A DNA stretch of 64,000 bases from Daedaleopsis sinensis. Lineage: Eukaryota; Basidiomycota; Agaricomycetes; Polyporales; Polyporaceae. Position 1 is the stretch's first letter. The number at the start of each line of letters is the position of its first letter. The notes beneath the pieces are model-generated. The model did no database searches and was not told the origin of the DNA. It was given only the letters and a program-made list of their open reading frames with translations. Where the stretch lies: NCBI GenBank assembly GCA_033807695.1, contig CM066301.1, forward strand, positions 930,001-994,000, in the 5' to 3' direction. Positions 23,737 through 35,100 of the stretch are shown one piece after another. Made by a program: the position numbers and the translations under genes.

Positions 23737-24276
23737 GTCCGTGGCCTATCCATACGTTCAACCTCTGTTTACAAGGCAAGTGGGTTTTCGGGAAACGTTA
23801 TCAATTGTAATTGCAAGTTACTCACTTAGCCAACACCTGGCGTACAGGTGGTGTCACAACAAGCACTGGCACTCCATACCAAGTGCTGGCATAATCTTGC
23901 AGACGAGCTCTAGAACACTCTGTTCGCTGGTAAGCTGTCCTGCAATATCGTTATGAATTAGCCGCAATCGTATCCATCTCCTGAAACGACGCTCCAGGGG
24001 CTAAGTCGTCACCCACATACTAAGTTGACCAGAACCCGCGCCCGGTGGTTCGTAGAGAGTTCAACTGCACGTGATTCGTACTTAGCGAAGTCGATTCACA
24101 AGAGTGACAGTCATTAGAACGCGCGTCGTTCGGTTCAACAACACAATGCACATAGCAAGCACGATCGGATACAGTATACCCTCAAATGTGAGTAGAAACT
24201 GAGAAGGACGCCTAACCACCTGCAGCCACTGACCCGCTACGAACCGCGGGACGATGGCGAAGAAACACTTCCGGGA
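23737..24276. other. Spacer between ORC2 fragment and HsbA copy C
   Basis: It contains sequence repeated (inverted) at 42660-42780 and, more diverged, at 37310-37440 and 39970-40015. No gene is seen. Confidence 0.45.
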
Positions 24277-25240
24277 TTACTGAGAGTAAACGTCGTTGGC
24301 CTGACTGATCGTGGCGCGCAGAGCGTTCTGCAACAAAACCGACATGTCAGCATGATTCGTACAGCGCGCACAGCAGAGGTACTCACAGCCTGTGCGTCCG
24401 CGGCGTCCACCTCGGTCGGCACGAGGCTCTCAAGCGCGAAGGCGAAGCTCTATACGGGGATCGGGAGGCGCAATGTCAGTCAGACTATGCGGAGCGCGAC
24501 ACGACAGCGTGATCTGGCGTCACAGACCAAGACACTCACGTCGAAGATGCTCGCCCAGCGCAACAGCGCGTCCGAGATGGGGCCCGTGGCCAGGAACGCG
24601 GCCGCGAGGGTCTGTTCGGCGACGCGCGATGAGCGAGACACCAACGAGTGTAGACTGGCGAGGAGGGGACGTACGTGCTTCTCGATAACCGTGGACATCA
24701 GGAACCTAGACGTGTGGTTAAGAAGCCGTCAACGGTGATGCACATGCGATACTGCTGCTGCGTGAAGCGACGTACGAGTTTGCGTTGACGAAGCCGCCCA
24801 AGGCCGAGACGGTCTGCTGAGCTGCGGCGTCGTCGAAGGGCGGCTGCATCAGGAGTCCGTATGTCAGCGCAAGCCCGCAAGTCGAGGGCTGTTACAGCAA
24901 TAGCACTCACACCGCTGATGTTCTCCGTGAACGAGCCGACCGAGTCGGTGATGTTATTGATGCCCTGGGAGATGATCTACGCATGTTGTACGGCCCTTCG
25001 TCAGCGCAGGGACCCGGACAGAGCTGCGCCACGCACCTGGCCCTGCAAGAAGAAGTTGAACGCGTTCAGCTGGTCCACGGAGGCCTGCAGCGTGCTGGAC
25101 TGCGCGGCGAACGTCTGCAGCTCGTTGATGACGGTCGCCGGGCTCGTCTGGGCGGCGCGCGGGGACGGGAGAGCCATCGTGCTGGTCGTGCCGAGGAGGG
25201 CGACCGCAGCGACGGCGAGAAGGCTACTGAAGAACTTCAT
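24277..25240 (-). CDS. HsbA-like secreted protein (copy C, left)
   Basis: Seven exons (25037-25240, 24911-24976, 24776-24843, 24675-24705, 24540-24611, 24387-24449, 24277-24327) give 184 residues. The signal peptide is MKFFSSLLAVAAVALLGTTSTMALP, followed by QTSPATVINELQTFAAQSSTL. The first five exons follow the same plan as copies A and B, but intron 3 here has a normal GT donor after an AACTC, and the last exon is split in two. The C-terminus ends ANDVYSQ. The partner at 38184-39163 is clearly diverged, so this pair is older or evolves faster than pairs A and B. It lies 0.7 kb downstream of the complete ORC2 gene, in the same direction. Confidence 0.8.
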
Positions 25241-25916
25241 GAGGGACGAGAGCGGGAGCGGACGAATGCTGGCAGTTGCTGCTGTCGAGGAGCTCGGTGT
25301 GGACCCAAGGACGACGGAGGAATACACAGCCATTTTTCTGTGTTATATACCTGCAGGGGGCACAAGGTACGGGGGCCGTGAGCGGTCGTGTATGACGCTC
25401 TCTTGAATCGCTCCTGAGACTGGGACAACGCCAGGCCGCCTTCAAGACGGAGGGCCTTGTTCTAGATACCACATGTCGTACTCTGTGACACGGTTCTTGA
25501 CATACTGACATGGATCATGAATGGCGTTGCTATCTCTCATTGGGTCTTCACAACTTCTCGAACGTCGAGACGTAGAGCTGGAACGTTCGTTCGTACATGG
25601 GTAAGGAGCGCTGTAGCTTCGAAGACGGTGGGTTTCTTTATAGCGGGATCGCTGATCCATGCGTGCGGCTACATAGTCGCGCATGACTGTATTTCTCTCT
25701 CACCAGGCGGCCGCAATGGTACGCTCACTGTCAGCACGATAAATGCAGGTATCACGGATAAATTGAACTGACGGACACAATATGCTGCTCGTAGCGCTTC
25801 GAATGTGGAAGTAACTTGCAGTCGCTGGACTCCTGAATAGATCTCAAGGAACATCAACACTACACCACTGAATGCACTGAGCAAGCAAGACCATACCTCT
25901 CGCCGAAGAGAACGGT
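25241..25916. other. HsbA copy C promoter and ORC2 3' flank
   Basis: A TATATA near 25343 serves HsbA copy C. The part next to ORC2 (about 25750-25916) recurs inverted at 42476-42650 after an ORC2 C-terminal fragment, which shows that ORC2 and its flank were copied together. Confidence 0.5.
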
Positions 25917-27317
25917 TCAGTGTCCCTCCGCCTTGAGCTCCCCGACGATCTTCAACAGCGCATCCCGCCGCATCGGGATCATCATCGCCTCCGCACCCTG
26001 CGCACTCGAGCTCACCACCAGCCCGTGGTCCCGGAACGAGTCGCCCAGGAGCGCACGCAGCGCCGTGTCGTTCGTCGCCACAAAGTTGTCCCGCGCCGCC
26101 GCGAACAGCCTGTCGTAGTCGTATGCTCCCTCTCCCGCTGCCACCGTGCCGCCGTCCTCCTTCTCCTTCTCCTTCTCCTTTGGGGCATCCGGGGCGGTCT
26201 CCATGACCTCCAGCTGCTTCGCGCCGAGGAGCACGAAGAGCTTCTTCGCCTTCTGCGTGACGCTCGCGAGCACGTGCCGCGCCGCCGTCTCGCTGACGAG
26301 CGCAGCTTGCCCCCCGCCCGCGCCCCCAGCGGTCCCGGCGGCGGCCGACGCGGCGGCCGTGCGCGCGCCCCGCAGCGCCGCCACCCCCGCGAGCGCCGTC
26401 GAGTCCGCGTACGCCAGCTCGAAGTCGTACGGGGCGAGCGTGGTGAGGTCGTGCCAGAGCCACGCGAATCCCCGGCGCGGGAGAACGCCGTCCGACTGCT
26501 CCGTCGGGCGCTGCGAGGGGGACGGGTCGGGCTTGCGCGCGAAGAGCTCCGAGAGCGACCAGCGCTGGGAGGCTGCGATGTGGTCGACGGAGGCCGCGAT
26601 GTGGATGTGCGGGGCGAGTGCGAGCAGCGCCAACGCCGCCTTCGTCTTCGCCGCGCGGAAGGCGTTGCCCTCGACGTTGTGGATGATGACGTAGAGATGG
26701 GGGGCGTCGGCGGCCGAGAAGAACGCGTGTATCCGCTGTGTCTGTGCTTCCGCGCCCGTGGCTGCCAACGAGGCGTCGAGTACCCCAGGGATGTGCTCGA
26801 TCGCCGCGAGGAGGTCTTTGAACGCGAAGCTTGGCTGGAAGCCGTTCGCGACGACGGCGTGTGCGCCGCTGCGCGCGAGATGCTGCGCAAATGCATTCAG
26901 GAACTCACGTTTCGAGCCGTACCCGTACATCAGCAGGTTGAACCCTTCGTCCAGCTCTGTCTTGAACCTCCGGAAGCACACTCTTCGCGTTAGTTCGTCC
27001 CGCCAGAGAACGCGCTCCTGCTCACGTGGATCTGCCTGCAGTTTTTGAAGTACTGAGGAGTATTCCTCGGGGGTGAGCGGGGGTACGAGTGCAGAGAAGA
27101 CGTTCGAAGAGGTGCGCGAGGGTTTGGATGCCTGAGCAAAGTATGCGTCGAAGGACGTGTGTGTTGCAAAGCCAGGTGCTGGCTCATCGGGAGCAAGGTG
27201 CTCTTCGTCGTCCTCGTCAGAGAGATGTCGCCGACTGGGTGTGGCGGGTTCGCTGGTCCAGTCTGTCAGCTCCTCATCCTCGTCTCCATACGGCATGTCA
27301 GTGTCGTCCGAGAGCAT
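25917..27317 (-). CDS. ORC2: Origin recognition complex subunit 2
   Basis: One exon gives 466 residues from the ATG at 27317; an upstream in-frame ATG at 27419 precedes a poor N-terminus. The N-terminal 100 residues are acidic and disordered. From about 110 on come LLMYGYGSKREFLNAFAQHL, HAVVANGFQPSF, ILAAIEHIPGV-like and HLYVIIHNVEGNAFR, then SELFARK and GFAWLWHDLTTLAPYDFEL, which is the AAA+-like core of Orc2 (Pfam PF04084), and a C-terminal winged-helix region ending with GELKAEGH. Orc2 is a core subunit of the complex that marks replication origins in the nucleus. A poly-Glu/Lys tract (GAC/CTC repeats near 26155-26180) lies in the loop before the winged helix. It is the probable parent of four broken copies in this window. 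Confidence 0.9.
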   Translation of the reverse strand: MLSDDTDMPYGDEDEELTDWTSEPATPSRRHLSDEDDEEHLAPDEPAPGFATHTSFDAYFAQASKPSRTSSNVFSALVPPLTPEEYSSVLQKLQADPREQERVLWRDELTRRVCFRRFKTELDEGFNLLMYGYGSKREFLNAFAQHLARSGAHAVVANGFQPSFAFKDLLAAIEHIPGVLDASLAATGAEAQTQRIHAFFSAADAPHLYVIIHNVEGNAFRAAKTKAALALLALAPHIHIAASVDHIAASQRWSLSELFARKPDPSPSQRPTEQSDGVLPRRGFAWLWHDLTTLAPYDFELAYADSTALAGVAALRGARTAAASAAAGTAGGAGGGQAALVSETAARHVLASVTQKAKKLFVLLGAKQLEVMETAPDAPKEKEKEKEDGGTVAAGEGAYDYDRLFAAARDNFVATNDTALRALLGDSFRDHGLVVSSSAQGAEAMMIPMRRDALLKIVGELKAEGH

Positions 27318-27868
27318 AGTGAAAACGCGTGGTGGATCTGAGTCTGAGAACACAGTTATCAAGATGAGTAACTTGTACTTAGTGGTTGAGAGTCGAGAGA
27401 TAGGCATGAAGACGCGCACCGAGTCTGCGTGTGCACGCCGGCTTCCTAAGGTAGCTTTGAGTACTTGCTATGTACAGCAAATTCCAGCACGAATTTCCGT
27501 TCCTGTTGGAAGAGTAACCTGTGGGTTGGGATGAGACGATATTCCGACAACGTTCAGGTCTTCTGAGCTGACTCGAGCCACGGAAGATATCACAGGCCCT
27601 AGACTAAGAGACGTGCCTTGCGCGTCGCCTGGACGATCCCTGTGAGTGTCGCGGTTACATCGTGGTCCAAATCCCCATATGGCTCATGTATTGTAGCGCA
27701 ACATGCTAAAACATTCAAAATAAAATATTCCAGTCGTTCTCACCGGGGACAGTTACCCGTGTAACAGGTTGTTACATCCTTATCGCAGCGTAATCATTGA
27801 CCAAACACGACTTTCCTTTGTCCAACTGTCTCATCACAAAGACACTTGAACTCTACCGCAGAAAGCCT

Positions 27869-27916
27869 GTCCCATGCTGGTTACATTTCAGATGTTGCAT
27901 GTAACCAGCATGGGAC
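27869..27916. repeat. Perfect 18 bp inverted repeat, 12 bp spacer
   Basis: The arm GTCCCATGCTGGTTACAT at 27869-27886 is matched exactly by its reverse complement at 27899-27916. A strong cruciform or hairpin is possible. Confidence 0.8.
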
Positions 27917-28023
27917 CAAGATATTTCGTAGAGTGGCACGCGAGACACATTTGGCCAGTGAACCGAATGCGAACAGGATGTAACGCAGTATTATATCTCA
28001 TGGTGCCCCCGGTGTCTGTGTTA

Positions 28024-28077
28024 CATCCTGGATACATTCCAAATGTCGTGTGTAACCACGTAGATGTATCCAGGATG
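28024..28077. repeat. Perfect 14 bp inverted repeat, 26 bp spacer
   Basis: The arm CATCCTGGATACAT at 28024-28037 is mirrored at 28064-28077. It lies 108 bp from the previous palindrome and shares the GTTACAT motif in its surroundings. Confidence 0.75.
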
Positions 28078-29010
28078 GAACACACTGACAAAGGAAAGCT
28101 GTATTTGGATCTCAATCACGCTATGATCACGATGTAACTACTCGTTACATTAGTCAATGCCCCGGTGTCGAGGACTTCGCTCCTCGCAAGTTCCGTGGTG
28201 GTCCGCGCGAGCAATTCCACGGCGAGCTCGAGGGCATTGTCCTCCGAGAGAAGATGGCGCGCGGGGCGACGCTGCCCGTCGCCTGCCCGAATCTCACTCG
28301 AGCGCGAGGTGTAAGACGCGACTTACCACCAGAGCGCTAGTGTGTCGGTGGGTGGTTAAACCGTGAACGTTTTTGCGAGGAGGAGGACGACGATTGTGGA
28401 AGGAGAGCAACCTGTTAAGCGCTCTGGGGGTCCGCATTTCTGTTCCCGCGCTTAGTAAGCCCTTGGCGCTTGCCAGCGCGCGGTTTGAACCTGTTTCCTA
28501 GTCCCATCTCACCCCTTCGAAGTCTCCATATGAAAAACGCGTCTTCTGTGGACGTGTTAGCGATATCCTCTGTAGTGGGACGCTACCATGCGGTTTGAAT
28601 TGAGTCTAGCTGCGTGGGCCGCCCCCAGTGTTCCACAACGGTCTCTGGTGACTTGCTGGTGACCCATAGAACGGCCGCTGCGTTGTAGGACCGTCCTTCC
28701 CTCACGTCAATAGGTCCTTCATCGTCTGCCTAGGGGAGACAAAGCCGCTGCAGGTACCGTCTCGTAGTGTCGTCGTTTCACCGCTGATACGGTAAAGTAA
28801 TCGTGCGGGAGGAATCGCCCTCAATTCATCTAGCATCGCGAATAAACGATCCGTTATGCGTTGCGCCCGGGGCGTAAGCGTGAATATCCTGAAGCACATG
28901 TCGTGGTGCGCGTTGACCCTACTTTTTTCGATAGAGCGCAAGTTCACATGTGTCCCATTTCGTAAGATGTAGACGAGATCCAGCAGTGGTCGTTGTGGAG
29001 ACCGGGAAAC

Positions 29011-29698
29011 TCACTCTGCTTCTTTCACATCCTCCATAGGCTCCTTCGTCTCCCTCGCGGCTTCCTCAGTACTCGCAGGCTCCTTGGCTTCGCCCTCTGC
29101 ATCATCGCCAGCCTCCGCAGCCTCGGCGTCGCCTTCAGCATCGCCCTCTTTTGTGTCCTTGCTGCCAATGACGGTCGCGTTGAGCCTAGGCGCGAATCGC
29201 ACGTCGTCAGGATCGCCAATCATGACAAAATGACAAGAGGGTACACACGTGAGTATGACATGCAGCTTCTCCTTCTCGCCGCCCTCCGGGTTGTCAAGCT
29301 CGACTGTGAACCGCTTGTTTCCCTTCCAGCCGTAGGAGCCGGTCCCGAACGTGGCTGGGACGAGCGTGCTGGTGCCGACAAAGCCAGGGTCCGTGGACGC
29401 GACGCTCACGGTGTCGTCGTCTGTCAGTGCCGGCGGGGTGTGGGTGATGTTGATATGGAGCGGCAGCGCGCGCGCCTTGAAGGCCGACGCAGCCAGATTC
29501 GCCTGTGTGGACGACGGCGGTCAGCGTTCGCGCTGTGGCTATGTGCGGCGACTCCATACGGACCTTTGGCCCCCTCTTGCCGCGACCACCGCGCGCAGCT
29601 TTCGGCGAAGCATCGGTCTTCGGAGCCTTCGCGCTCCGTGTGGTCGGACCAGCACCGTCGTCCTCAGCAGTGCGCTTCCTGGGTGCTGTATGGTCCAT
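29011..29698 (-). CDS. Unknown basic/acidic nuclear-looking protein
   Basis: Exons 29564-29698, 29249-29502 and 29011-29185 give 187 residues. The N-terminus is rich in Lys/Arg and carries a likely nuclear localisation signal (GRGKRGPK near 38-45). The middle (LPLHINITHTPPAL ... GSYGWKGNKRFTVEL ... KLHVILTLNATVIGSK) looks like a small beta-sandwich. The C-terminal 45 residues are almost all Ala, Glu and Asp. Similar proteins occur in other Agaricomycetes as I recall, without known function. The basic tail, beta core and acidic tail are reminiscent of histone-chaperone-like proteins, but that is only an inference from composition. Confidence 0.75.
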
Positions 29699-30344
29699 CT
29701 GACATTCAGCTTCACGTAGTAGCGTGCCAGGAGCCTAGAGGAAGGGTGGACTCACGCATGGCTCTGTGTGTTTGGAATGAGGAGGTGGTGGGAGAGGAGG
29801 AAAAGGGGATCGTGCGAAGAGAAAGGTGGGAGGATATTTGTATAGCGAGTCCAACATTTGGGCCACACTGCCACACAGCGAGTACCCCAGTCCTGTCGCT
29901 GAAAGGGGACCCCATGACAACCGCTCCCCGGCCATGACGTCACGCGTCAGGCGCTCAGACGCGTCGGTGGCAACAGGCGTCTCTATCCGGCGCTATTTAC
30001 TCCTCGTGGCGGCCAGAAGTTGCGGCTTGGCACACCGGCACCTTGCCATAGCTTGCCATATGGCGACATGGTATTACCCGACACTCGGATATACGGTCTT
30101 TCAACCGCATTAAAATCACTGCCGCCCATGTCTCGATTGATGTCCTCTTAGGAGGCTCACCCCTGTACGCGTTCCAGCGCGAGCAGTGCCTGCTGCAGAT
30201 CTGAACACTGAGTAAGCGGTATGAATATCCTTGCTGCTCTGATGCATTTACATCTTTACAAATACTCTGCAGATATATATCAGCCACTAGTACCCTCGAC
30301 GATCCCCGACATAGACATCACTATCTCGTCTTCAGAACTCTCAG
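29699..30344. other. Divergent promoter region
   Basis: It separates the minus-strand unknown gene from the plus-strand AhpD-like gene. Only short shadow frames are present; no RNA or repeat is recognised. Confidence 0.45.
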
Positions 30345-32119
30345 ATGGCCGACCTCGCCTCCCCGTTTTTCCTTGCCAGCCTCCAATCCTCATTTCCACC
30401 TGCTTCGGACGGAACACCGCCCCATCTCTGGGCTATCGTCGCCGCAGTATCCTTCAGCGCCGCAAACGTCCCCGAAGCGGTCCCAATTGTGTTTAAACAC
30501 GCGTTGGATGATCTGGACAGGAGACAGCAAACAGCGGGTACTCCGGAGAGTGTAGCTCGCAAAGAGCAGCTCACACTTGCCCGCAAGATACGAGAGGCCG
30601 TGCTGCAATCCGGTCTTCTCAGTGGCATGCCCAGGGTGAGTAAGACTGTTTTAGCATTCTCGTAAATAAGTTCTAGGGAGTAGCACGGGTATTACCCGTG
30701 ACTACTTGAGGCATACTTCAAGATACTTACCCGTGCCTGTACCTGTACAAACCCGTACCCGTGGACTACGGTAACGGGTTTGCGCGGGTACGACCCCTCC
30801 CTCGCGGGTATGGGTATACTCCGTATCATTAAACAGACCTTCCCCATCTCGTTTGGTTCTGTCTGGTCTTGAATCTCTCGATCTACGCAACAACGCAATG
30901 GTCGGAAACCTGTGGCTCGTCCATTTCATTGTATACCCCCTTCCCATCGGACAGGCTCGGCGCGGCCCAAAGTCGACTATGGTGTCCTCCACAGTATCGT
31001 TCTCGTGCCACAAGGCGTCATACCATAGCTGCTCAGTCTCTGCTCAATAGTTATCATCAGTCCTGTCTATTTGCTCAATTTGCCGAAGCGCAGCGAGGCG
31101 GCTCTTGCACGCGGGTACGGGTATCCCAGCGGGTCTGCGCCGTACTACACGGTCGTAGTACATCATGTAGGCTCGTATCCATCTGTCGAGGTATCGCTCG
31201 CACCCATACCACGACAGATGGGTACGAGACCAACACTAGCATGGTGTAACTCGAGCGTATAGCGGCGCCGACACTCGAGGTTACAGCCGGGGCTGCTTGT
31301 CGAGACCGTTTCTTTCGGGGTCCGGGTGACGTCCGAGACGCTGCACAAGCTGACTGGTCAGCAGCGCATGTGGTCTGCGTGTGGGTTTCCTGACGGGTCT
31401 ACGGGTCGCCTACCTGCCAACCCGTACCCGTACTCGCGCGGGTATACCCGTCCCGTGCTACTCCATACTTGCAATCCTCTTTCTCTTTCGACTTTAAGCA
31501 GTCCTTCAGTATACGAGAAAGCGAGCTGATCATTTCATTATCCGTACCAGGCTATTAACACTCTTGTAGCTCTACACGAAGCGATGCCTGAGCACCTTCG
31601 CGAATCGAAACCACTCCGGTAAGCTCTCTCCGCTACGTACATCACCTCACGCGGACCGACTGAGCCCACGACCACTTCGAACCCCACAGGGACACGAACA
31701 AACCGCCAGCAGCATGTGACAAGCGCGGCCACGAGCTCTTCGCAGCCGTCTACCGCGACAGCGCAGAGAACGTGCAGACCCTCCTCGACACAGCCTACCC
31801 AGATCTCGGTCCGTCTCTCCGAGTCTCTCGCCTCGTCCCATCTGACAGTCCTCACGGTACAGGCTGGTTCTGCACGACCGTCGGCTACGGCATGACCTAC
31901 GGCGGCACGGACGTGCTTACGCTTGTCGAGCTCATCTACCTCATGGTTGCCGCGCTCGTCGCCGTCGACTCCCCGCGGCAGACCGCGTGGCACCTCGCGA
32001 ACGCGCGCCACGGCGGGGCGTCGCTCGCCGAGGCGCGCGCGGTCCGCCGGTGCGCAATGGACGTCGCCAGTAAGGCTGGGGTCGTGTGGAAGACGGGTGT
32101 TCCGGACCTCGAAGAATGA
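30345..32119 (+). CDS. AhpD-like / carboxymuconolactone decarboxylase-like protein
   Basis: Exons 30345-30635, 31551-31618, 31690-31808 and 31863-32119 give 244 residues. The sequence has the layout of fungal AhpD-like proteins: an N-terminal helical half, AINTLVALHEAMPEHLRE, then a peroxidase-fold-like half with AVYRDSAENVQTLLDTAYPDLGWFCTTVGYG, and TAWHLANARHGGASLAEARAVRR. Family members are thought to be redox or decarboxylase-like enzymes; the classic AhpD CxxC pair is not present here, so the activity is uncertain. The second intron from the end (31809-31862) is supported by the joined YPDLGWF. Intron 1 is 915 bp, far longer than its neighbours, because a transposon lies inside it (30676-31465). 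Confidence 0.8.
30676..31465. mobile_element. 790 bp non-autonomous element inside an intron
   Basis: Terminal inverted repeats GGAGTAGCACGGG ... CCCGTGCTACTCC are flanked on both sides by TA, as expected for a Tc1/mariner-type TA target duplication. The outer parts are packed with ACCCGT and CGGGTA words in both orientations. No transposase is encoded. It lies wholly within intron 1 of the AhpD-like gene and leaves both splice sites intact. Confidence 0.75.
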
Positions 32120-35100
32120 GCGTTCGGCGGTAAGGAGGATGGAATTGTGAGGGGGGCATTGGGAGAGGCGAGCGGTGACAAAGGGATGTACTAGCGAGAG
32201 ACGGCAGGCTGAGGGGAGTGGTCGTGGGGTAGATAACGGCTGGGCCAGGACATGCAGTCGGGGAGAACGGGAGGGTCAATAGACACAAGTGAAGGCCGGC
32301 GAAGGGACCGTGCGTGAGCACGCTCTGTCCCACGGTGAAACCACACACATCTTCAGAAGCGGGATGGACGTACCGCAGCACTCATGTGCGCGTGCTATGC
32401 AACCAGGCACGGCATATGCATGACGTCGAGCCTCGGACTCCGTATCACCGCATTGACGGCGAGCGCGAGTGTCGAACAGCGCCGCACAGTCCCCGAGGAG
32501 GTATAGATAACAAAGTTTCGCTCTTGAAGCGAGAATATTCGCGGCACATACTGCGGTCCTCGACGCTATAGTATGTGTGCATTTTTGTCAGAGTTCAAGT
32601 TGGTGGCGCGGAGATTGGTACACAAATGGCACGCACGATTAATAGCACTGGCCCTAGGCTCCCATCGCACAATGCTAGCTGCGGCGTCGAGAGCCCACTT
32701 ATCGTCGAGTCTTGGAAGCACGAATAATCGCGCAGTCGCTATCGGAGGTATGCCTGGATCGACTGCTCCCGACCTCGGACCATGAGAGAGGTTACGACAC
32801 TACGCAATGCGTTCCGCAAAGCGCGATCCGGATCGGCTGGGAGCACAAACTATGTTTTATCGCCAGCCAATCCATAGGGAGCAACGACCCCCTCAATCGA
32901 CGGGGAAGACACGTCCGGGGCGAGGCACTTGTGACGACGTCCGTGGGGCGAGAACATCGTTCGCCGCGGGAATCGCAACAGCAGCAGCTGGGACAAGCGC
33001 GATGTGCGGCGCGAGTGAGGCACCGTCTGCGCATCGTGGTGGGATGGAGAGCTTTGCATCCGGCCTATTAGGATTGAGCAGCCGGCATTACGGGGAGCCC
33101 AACCTAATCAGCAGCCCGCCCAGATAACCTTGAGCTTGTTGGACGGCGGTATTGAACGCCTTCTCTTCGCGGCTTGGCGCCAGAGATGCACCGAACTGGG
33201 GCTGGGACGCCTAGCCGGACATGGGGTGATCATTACGAGGCAGTGGGCGTGAGAGTGTCAACACAGCGACGTCAGCGAACGACGTACTAAGTCCCAGCTG
33301 AACCGTGTGCGCACGACGTAAGTCAAGAGGACGCTTGAATGTCACCGAGACGAGCGAGCCGCGGGGCGGGAGCTTGATTGAGCACATCTGCTGGAGCTTG
33401 TACTGTGGTGGTGGTTGGGGGTGGCAGCACGTCACCATGAGATAGCTAGGGTGTTCTCATCGACCATGTAACCAGGTGACGGTGGCAGCGGAGCAAGCCC
33501 GGCCTGAGGAGGCTCACTAAGACGTCTTCAAGGAGGGGGCCTGCCAAGAGTATGGCCTGAGAGTATGAAGCTGCTCGTTGTTGGTTCAAGAGCGGTATCG
33601 ATGGACGTCGGAGGTAGGACAAACGCGATTGCAACTATTCTCGGTGCGAGACTCGGAAGCCCTGCATGCGTGCACTTAAGATTTCCGAGGCGCTGCAGGG
33701 GACGGGAAGTCAGAAGTTCGTTCTTCTGCGTTCCCTGTTAGTAAGAGACGCCCCCTCATTCCACACATGACAGACCTTGATCACAGTGCCCTATAGTAGC
33801 TGATGGACCATCTGTCGGATGTCGGATGTGCGCGCCATCTCGAGGTCCTTGTGATGCCACTAGACTCCCCTAGGCAGATACTATTCATGAGTGTTATTGC
33901 GGAGAGTAGACGTGTCTGCAAGATGGTGGCCACTATGGAGCGTGGAGCGTGTGTAACGGCGAACGTTCGCTCGAAGACAGTCGCCTAGGTTTTTGGTGAA
34001 ACAGAGTCTGACTAGTTCTTCTTCGAAGGTGCCCACGCGTGTGGATGGCAAAGGTCATGAGGTATTCCTTCAAGCCCAGAGAGAAGCTGGAGAGCGTGGT
34101 TTGAGGGGGTGGCATCAATCTATGTTTAATTCCAAGTGCGCACGTACCTGACTGAGTTCGTCTCGCAGCCTCTTGCAGCCGATCCAAACAAGAACTCCCA
34201 AAATCACAGCTGTGGTGCGCCATACGCACAGAACTTTGCGACATTCTGCATTTAACACTAGGCGCAAGCGTTGAGCGTTGAGCGACCGAAGAGCATAGCA
34301 CGCACATAGGAGATGCAGCACTTACGGACTGGGCTGACGATAGACAAGGATGAGCGCAATGTACAATCTTACACCGATCGCTCCAGGATCGCTCAAGCCG
34401 TCCTTAATCATTACCAGCAGCGTGCCACTCAGCTGCAAGTGGCAGAGAATATATGGTCGCACAATTTGCTTCTGGATTCGTGGAGATTTGGGGGGAGAAC
34501 TATGGTCTGTCATGGTGGGAGGAGGAGGAGGAGGAGGAGCAAGGGTGAGGGAGACGCGTATCACACAGCCAAATTTGTCACCGCTTCAGGCGTTTATGTG
34601 TCGGTCCGCCGAGCCGTGCGAACTACAGGTCGGACGTATTCGTGCAGCATTCGCAGTGGCTCTTCTTGTGCGCCGTCACCAGGCCGTCACCGTTCACCGG
34701 CACCTTTCGGGGTACTTGGTGCCTCAAGCTTGCGCAATATTGCATCAGATCGTGTATGTAGGCTTGAAAATCAAGGCAAGTGCGCATGCTGATACCGGTC
34801 TATCGCTTTCACAGACTAATACAGGCTAGATCGTCACCCATTCCCGACCACTGGACACTTAGGCATGCAACTCCTCATGTTCGAGATTATTTGAATTTAA
34901 TGACTTCTCGCCATCGTGTAGTGCCGGCGCGCATCCAATACTGCCTCATCTCTTGCATCACGACTGGTCAGGGGCGATAGGTTGGCATTCGAAATTTTGA
35001 CAAGACTGGTCCTATCAGGCAACATGCCCAGGCTAGTAGATTCTGCCCACATTGTGGGGGATATGCGCCTCCGATGTATATCCGCCGTCCAAGGGCTTCT

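Larger units (their letters stand above)
19370..23950 (-). repeat. Inverted duplication, block B, left copy
   Basis: Matches 42660-47285 in reverse. It covers, from right to left, an ORC2 fragment, HsbA copy B, a spacer of about 1 kb without genes, the membrane-protein gene, a 3' scrap of a MYND gene (about 19868-19950) and 0.5 kb more. Repeated landmarks include the direct doublet CGGGTACGGGCAGTCGT, present twice in the right arm near 47200-47240. Confidence 0.85.
27318..29010. other. Gene-poor stretch with palindromes
   Basis: No convincing gene. Two strong inverted repeats occur at 27869-27916 and 28024-28077, within a cluster of the heptamer GTTACAT/ATGTAAC between 27650 and 28150. A minus-strand stretch near 28290-28150 could be a coding remnant (helix-like LLSEDNALELAVELLAR) but has no start or end. 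Confidence 0.4.

Noticed and set aside
26012..26896. 294-codon frame opposite or alternative to ORC2
   Set aside because: Arg/Ser-rich shadow of the GC-rich ORC2 coding sequence; the ORC2 frame has the family motifs.
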